A program made the position numbers and the translations under genes. A stretch of DNA of 64,000 nt from Hyphomicrobiales bacterium (GTDB lineage: Bacteria; Pseudomonadota; Alphaproteobacteria; Rhizobiales; JAJFHB01). The stretch spans positions 1-64,000 of the forward strand of contig JAJFHE010000007.1 of assembly GCA_021775755.1 (NCBI GenBank), written 5' to 3'. Shown in pieces: positions 60,211 to 64,000 of the stretch (position 1 is the stretch's first letter; each line of letters begins with the position of its first letter). Below the pieces are notes generated by a model. It did no database searches, was not told the DNA's origin, and worked only from the letters and a program-made list of their open reading frames with translations.

Positions 60211-61434
60211 ATGAGTGAGAGTTTCAAACCTGAGAACGCAACGCAGATCGCCGATGTCGTCGCATGGGCCGTATCGCACGAAAAGCCACTGGAAATACAT
60301 GGCCAGGGCTCCAAGCGTGGCATCGGGCGTGCCGCTCGGTTTGGCGCAGCGCTGGATACAACGTCGCTGACCGGGATCACGCTCTATGAGCCGGAAGAAC
60401 TCGTGCTCGCCGCACGTGCGGGCACACCGATGAGCGAAGTGCGCGCAGCGCTTGGCGAGCACGCTCAGGAGCTTGCGTTCGAACCCCCAGATTTTGGAGT
60501 GCTACTTGGCGGAGAGCCCGGCCAGGGCACGATCGGCGGAACGCTGGCATGCAATCTTGGCGGCCCGCGCCGCATCAAGGCGGGCGCCGCGCGCGACCAT
60601 TTCCTCGGTGCCACTGCGGTCAGTGGCCGTGGAGAGATGTTCAAGACGGGTGGGCGTGTCGTCAAGAATGTGACGGGCTACGATCTCTGCAAGGTGCTGG
60701 CCGGTTCGTGGGGCACGCTCGCGGTGATGTCGGACGTTATCGTCAAGGTTCTGCCGGCGGCGGAGACGCAGGCGAGCGTTGTAGTGCACGGTCTTGCGCC
60801 CGCCGACGCCATAGCCGCCATGGGCGATGCCATGCGCAGTGCCTACGAGGTGTCGGCAGCCGCCTATCTGCCGGGAGACATTGCGCGCCGGTCGCAAGCC
60901 GCGCCGTTATCGGCCGGTGCAGCTTCCGCGGTGCTGTTGCGGATTGAGGGTATCGAGCCCTCGGTAAAATACCGCACCGATCGGCTCCTGGGCATTCTCA
61001 AGCCGTACGGGCGTGTGGGGATCGTTGGAAACGACGCCTCGCGCACCGCCTGGCGCGAGATCCGCAATGTCGATTTCTTTGCCGTGGATCACTCGCGCCC
61101 CGTATGGCGTGTCTCGGTGCCGCCGGCCGCGGGCGCAATGGTTCTGGCCGGGATATCCGCGGCGGTGTCGGTGCAGGGCTATTTCGACTGGGCCGGCGGG
61201 CTGTTGTGGCTGGCAGCGCCGGCGTCGGACGATGGTGCCGCACAGGTCATCCGGACCGCGGTTTCGGCGAGCGGCGGTCACGCGACACTGATCCGCGGCA
61301 GCGATGCCCTGCGTTCCACGATCGACGTCTTCGAACCGCCTGAAGCCGTCATGGCAATGCTTTCGCAGCGCCTGAAACAGAATTTCGACCCCTCCGGCGT
61401 CCTCAATCCCGGACGCATGAACGCCTCAATGTGA
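60211..61434 (+). CDS. glcE: Glycolate oxidase FAD-binding subunit GlcE
   Basis: This 407-aa second flavin subunit of glycolate oxidase has its FAD-binding part in the first 200 residues (IHGQGSKRGIGRAARFG, GGTLACNLGGPRRIKAGAAR, VKNVTGYDLCKVLAGSWGTL). A shorter C-terminal domain ends GVLNPGRM. The ATG at 60211 (MSESFKPENA) is chosen because it follows the glcD stop; the frame is open upstream through glcD. It is 11 bases from glcF. Confidence 0.92.
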   Translation: MSESFKPENATQIADVVAWAVSHEKPLEIHGQGSKRGIGRAARFGAALDTTSLTGITLYEPEELVLAARAGTPMSEVRAALGEHAQELAFEPPDFGVLLGGEPGQGTIGGTLACNLGGPRRIKAGAARDHFLGATAVSGRGEMFKTGGRVVKNVTGYDLCKVLAGSWGTLAVMSDVIVKVLPAAETQASVVVHGLAPADAIAAMGDAMRSAYEVSAAAYLPGDIARRSQAAPLSAGAASAVLLRIEGIEPSVKYRTDRLLGILKPYGRVGIVGNDASRTAWREIRNVDFFAVDHSRPVWRVSVPPAAGAMVLAGISAAVSVQGYFDWAGGLLWLAAPASDDGAAQVIRTAVSASGGHATLIRGSDALRSTIDVFEPPEAVMAMLSQRLKQNFDPSGVLNPGRMNASM

Positions 61435-61445
61435 GCTGATCACAG

Positions 61446-62747
61446 ATGCAGACAAATTTTTCTCTGGCCCAGCTCGCCGACCCGAACATCGCGGAAGCCA
61501 ATGATATACTGCGCAAATGCGTGCATTGCGGCTTCTGCACGGCCACCTGTCCGACCTATGTCCTGCTCGGCGACGAACTCGACAGCCCGCGCGGTCGCAT
61601 TTACCTGATCCGGGAGATGCTGGAAGACGACAAGCCACCGCGCGCCAGCGTCGTCAAACACATTGACCGCTGCCTGTCCTGTCTGTCCTGCACGACAACA
61701 TGTCCGGCGAGCGTCGACTATATGCATCTGATCGACCGTGCCCGCACCCACGTTCACGAGACCTACCGGCGCCCGCTGGCGGACCGGCTGATCCGGCGGG
61801 TGATCGCCGCGGTGTTGCCGCACACCAACCGGTTCTTTGCCGCTCTTCGCCTTGCCGCCCTGGCGCGGCCGATGGCTCCTGTGTTCAAAATTGTACCGGC
61901 TCTGAAACCGCTGGCCGCAATGCTTGAGCTTGCGCCGCACGCGCCGTCGGTCGGCGATACGGGCAACATTGCAGAGCACAACCCGGGTGAAGGCCCGCGC
62001 AAGGGCCGCGTTGTTCTGCTCGAGGGCTGTGTCCAGCCGGTGCTCGCGCCGCACATCAACGAAGCGACGGTGCGGCTGTTGTCGCGGCTCGGGATTGAAG
62101 TCGTCGTGCCGGCCGCGCAGGGGTGCTGCGGCGCGCTTGTCCATCATATGGGGCGCGAGGCCGACGCCCGCGATGCGGCACGCGCAAACATAGATGCCTG
62201 GCTGGCCGAGGCGGACGGCGAGGGAATTGACGCCATCATCATCAATGCGTCGGGCTGTGGCACCACGGTGAAGGACTATGGGCACCTGCTCGGCTCGGAT
62301 CCGGCCTATGCGGGCAAGGCGGCCCGTATCTCTTCGCTGGCTCTCGACATTACCGAATATCTCGCAACGCTTGATCTTGCCGCAGCGAAGGCTCCAGCGC
62401 CCCTGCGCGTCGCCTATCACTCCGCCTGCTCGATGCAGCACGGTCAGAAAATCATCAGCGGGCCGAAATCGCTTTTGCGCGAAGCTGGATTTGAGGTCGT
62501 GGATGTTCCCGAAGGTCATCTGTGCTGCGGATCCGCCGGCGTTTACAATGTCATGCAGCCGGACATTGCCAGCCGCCTGAAGGAACGCAAGGTTGCCAAT
62601 ATAGAACGGGTCGCTCCGGACGTTGTCGCAACCGGGAATATCGGCTGCATCACCCAGATTTCGTCGGGGACCGAAACACCGGTGGTGCATACGGTCGAGC
62701 TTCTCGACTGGGCGACGGGCGGCGTTAGGCCTAAAGCGCTGATATAA
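61446..62747 (+). CDS. glcF: Glycolate oxidase iron-sulfur subunit GlcF
   Basis: This 433-aa subunit carries two 4Fe-4S sites near the N-terminus, CVHCGFCTATCPTY (about 22) and CLSCLSCTTTCPASV (about 77). Two CCG domains follow, with AAQGCCGALVHHMG near 222 and HLCCGSAGVYNVM near 358. It moves electrons from the GlcD/GlcE flavins towards quinones at the membrane. It is the third gene of glcDEF. The malate synthase gene starts 89 bases later. Confidence 0.92.
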   Translation: MQTNFSLAQLADPNIAEANDILRKCVHCGFCTATCPTYVLLGDELDSPRGRIYLIREMLEDDKPPRASVVKHIDRCLSCLSCTTTCPASVDYMHLIDRARTHVHETYRRPLADRLIRRVIAAVLPHTNRFFAALRLAALARPMAPVFKIVPALKPLAAMLELAPHAPSVGDTGNIAEHNPGEGPRKGRVVLLEGCVQPVLAPHINEATVRLLSRLGIEVVVPAAQGCCGALVHHMGREADARDAARANIDAWLAEADGEGIDAIIINASGCGTTVKDYGHLLGSDPAYAGKAARISSLALDITEYLATLDLAAAKAPAPLRVAYHSACSMQHGQKIISGPKSLLREAGFEVVDVPEGHLCCGSAGVYNVMQPDIASRLKERKVANIERVAPDVVATGNIGCITQISSGTETPVVHTVELLDWATGGVRPKALI

Positions 62748-62836
62748 ATGGGATAGCGTTCCGTATTGCGGAAAGATCTGTTGAGTCTTGTGTCCCCCCA
62801 TGGTGTTGACCGGGGGCGCTATCAGGGGAGACATCG

Positions 62837-64000
62837 ATGTCACAAACTACCGCCGCCCGGGCAGGGTCCGACCTGCCGCCGGGCGTTGAACTACTTGGAC
62901 CCTCAGGTGAGAACTATGACCGCATTCTAACGGCTGAGGCGTTGGCGTTCGTGGCCGGCATGCATCGCAGGTTCAACGCCGGCCGAGAAGCCGTCCTCGG
63001 CCACCGCGCCGAACGTCAGGCGCGGTTCGATGCAGGCGAACTTCCCGATTTTCTGCCCGAGACCAAATCGGTTCGCGATGGCGACTGGCGTGTCGGGGCG
63101 ATCCCGCATGATCTTCTCCACCGCCGCGTGGAAATAACCGGCCCCTGCGACCGCAAAATGGTGGTCAATGCGCTGAACAGCGGCGCCAGCGTGTTCATGG
63201 TCGACTTTGAGGATGCCACGTCGCCCTCCTGGCACAATCTTATGTCCGGCCAGGTCAACCTGAACGACCTGTGGCGTGGTGAAATCGGATTTACCGATCC
63301 GTCGAACGGAAAACATTACGACGTCAATGAGGACCGCGCGGTGTTGATCGTTCGGCCGCGCGGCTGGCATCTGCCCGAGGCGCATATGCGTGTCGACGGT
63401 GAGCCCGTTTCCGCTTCCCTGTTCGATTTCGGTTTGTATTTCTTCCACAATGCAAAGCTCACGCTGGCCCAGGACACCGGCCCCTATTTCTATCTTCCGA
63501 AGCTTGAAAGCCATCTTGAGGCACGTCTTTGGAACGATGTGTTCGTGCACGCGCAAGGCGAACTCGGACTGCCCGTCGGCACCGCCAAAGTAACGGTTCT
63601 CATCGAAACGCTGCCCGCCGGTTTTGAGATGGACGAAATCCTCTACGAGCTTCGCGACCACATTGTCGGTCTGAACTGCGGCCGCTGGGACTATATTTTC
63701 AGCTACATCAAGACGCTCCGGAACAATGCCGACTATGTTCTTCCCGACCGCGGACAGGTGGTTATGGGCAAGGCGTTTCTCGGCGCCTACGCCAAGCTTC
63801 TGGTGCGTACCTGCCATCGCCGCGGCGCCTTCGCCATGGGCGGCATGGCAGCGCAAATTCCAAACCGGCGCGATGCGGAAGCCAATGACGCCGCTCTCAC
63901 CAAGGTGCGCGGCGACAAACAGCGCGAGGCCACCGAAGGCCATGACGGTACCTGGGTCGCGCATCCCGATCTTGTCGCTGTGGCAAAGGATGTGTTCGAC
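62837..64000 (+). CDS. aceB: Malate synthase A, 5' part (cut by window edge)
   Basis: The first 388 codons of malate synthase are present; the frame is open to the last base of the window. The enzyme joins glyoxylate and acetyl-CoA to malate. Diagnostic segments are [17 protein letters not shown] near 120, [11 protein letters not shown] near 175 and the family signature [20 protein letters not shown] near 280. This is the A form (about 530 aa in full), not the large G form often linked with glc genes. The ATG follows AGGGGAGACATCG. It lies just downstream of glcDEF, giving glycolate to glyoxylate to malate in one cluster. Confidence 0.93.
   Translation, partial: MSQTTAARAGSDLPPGVELLGPSGENYDRILTAEALAFVAGMHRRFNAGREAVLGHRAERQARFDAGELPDFLPETKSVRDGDWRVGAIPHDLLHRRVEITGPCDRKMVVNALNSGASVFMVDFEDATSPSWHNLMSGQVNLNDLWRGEIGFTDPSNGKHYDVNEDRAVLIVRPRGWHLPEAHMRVDGEPVSASLFDFGLYFFHNAKLTLAQDTGPYFYLPKLESHLEARLWNDVFVHAQGELGLPVGTAKVTVLIETLPAGFEMDEILYELRDHIVGLNCGRWDYIFSYIKTLRNNADYVLPDRGQVVMGKAFLGAYAKLLVRTCHRRGAFAMGGMAAQIPNRRDAEANDAALTKVRGDKQREATEGHDGTWVAHPDLVAVAKDVFD

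Overview
The window looks like a chromosomal stretch from an alphaproteobacterium, most likely of the Rhizobiales/Hyphomicrobiales type. The clues are a tRNA-His that lacks the extra G at position -1 and carries A73, a PHA-granule phasin, a PleC/DivJ/PdhS-style histidine kinase, TTAA-N7-TTAA motifs resembling CtrA sites, and the gene families present. Base composition is GC-rich, with a visibly AT-richer patch around 4.7-6.0 kb. This placement is inferred from gene content; no 16S or marker comparison could be run.

Layout. 0.1-4.4 kb: an SDR oxidoreductase, a multi-PAS sensor kinase and a phasin. 4.6-6.4 kb: tRNA-His with a copy of its 3' end repeated about 1 kb downstream, bracketing a secreted pentapeptide-repeat protein (a probable small tRNA-targeted island), then a cold-shock protein. 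6.5-12.9 kb: a DUF302 protein, a zinc-ribbon protein, a SelA/DgaE-like PLP enzyme, an exported methyltransferase-fold protein, a bicupin and a caspase/Sel1/peptidoglycan-binding protein. 12.9-14.3 kb: a repeat-rich gap with two MITE-like copies around one small secreted protein. 14.3-21.6 kb: an ABC-F ATPase, a TPR protein, a CueR-multicopper oxidase copper-response operon with a clear CueR-type promoter, a single-domain response regulator and a receiver-kinase fusion whose phospho-histidine is replaced. 21.9-24.9 kb: neuB-neuC-neuA (nonulosonic acid activation). 25.1-29.0 kb: a TAXI-type TRAP transporter.

The centre of interest is 29.4-44.1 kb, an apparently complete nitrogen-scavenging module for a guanidino compound. 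It holds two Lrp/AsnC paralogues around a type III glutamine-synthetase-like ligase, an ABC importer preceded by a structured leader with a small coupled ORF, HypB/HypA-type nickel chaperones with no hydrogenase nearby, two adjacent ureohydrolase paralogues, and a complete urease set (ureE, F, fused AB, C, G, D). One ureohydrolase keeps all six metal ligands; the other has lost four of them. Established work on the nickel-dependent guanidine hydrolase and on the alpha/beta metformin/dimethylguanidine hydrolases suggests this pair is a nickel-dependent heteromeric hydrolase that releases urea plus ammonia or an amine. Urease would then release ammonia, and the ligase would assimilate it or a methylamine.

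44.3-50.4 kb: a methyltransferase, then GcvT-like and MttB-like proteins (methylated-amine/C1 chemistry) beside a divergent LysR regulator, and a uracil permease. 50.5-64.0 kb: an omega-aminotransferase, a type-2 glycerate kinase, a fumarylacetoacetase-family hydrolase, lutABC (lactate oxidation), a cytochrome c, glcDEF (glycolate to glyoxylate) and a malate synthase A cut by the right edge. Together these form a C2/C3 hydroxy-acid utilisation region. Three different short inverted-repeat elements lie between genes, one of them two bases from the ureE start codon. No CRISPR array, rRNA, integrase or full insertion sequence was seen.
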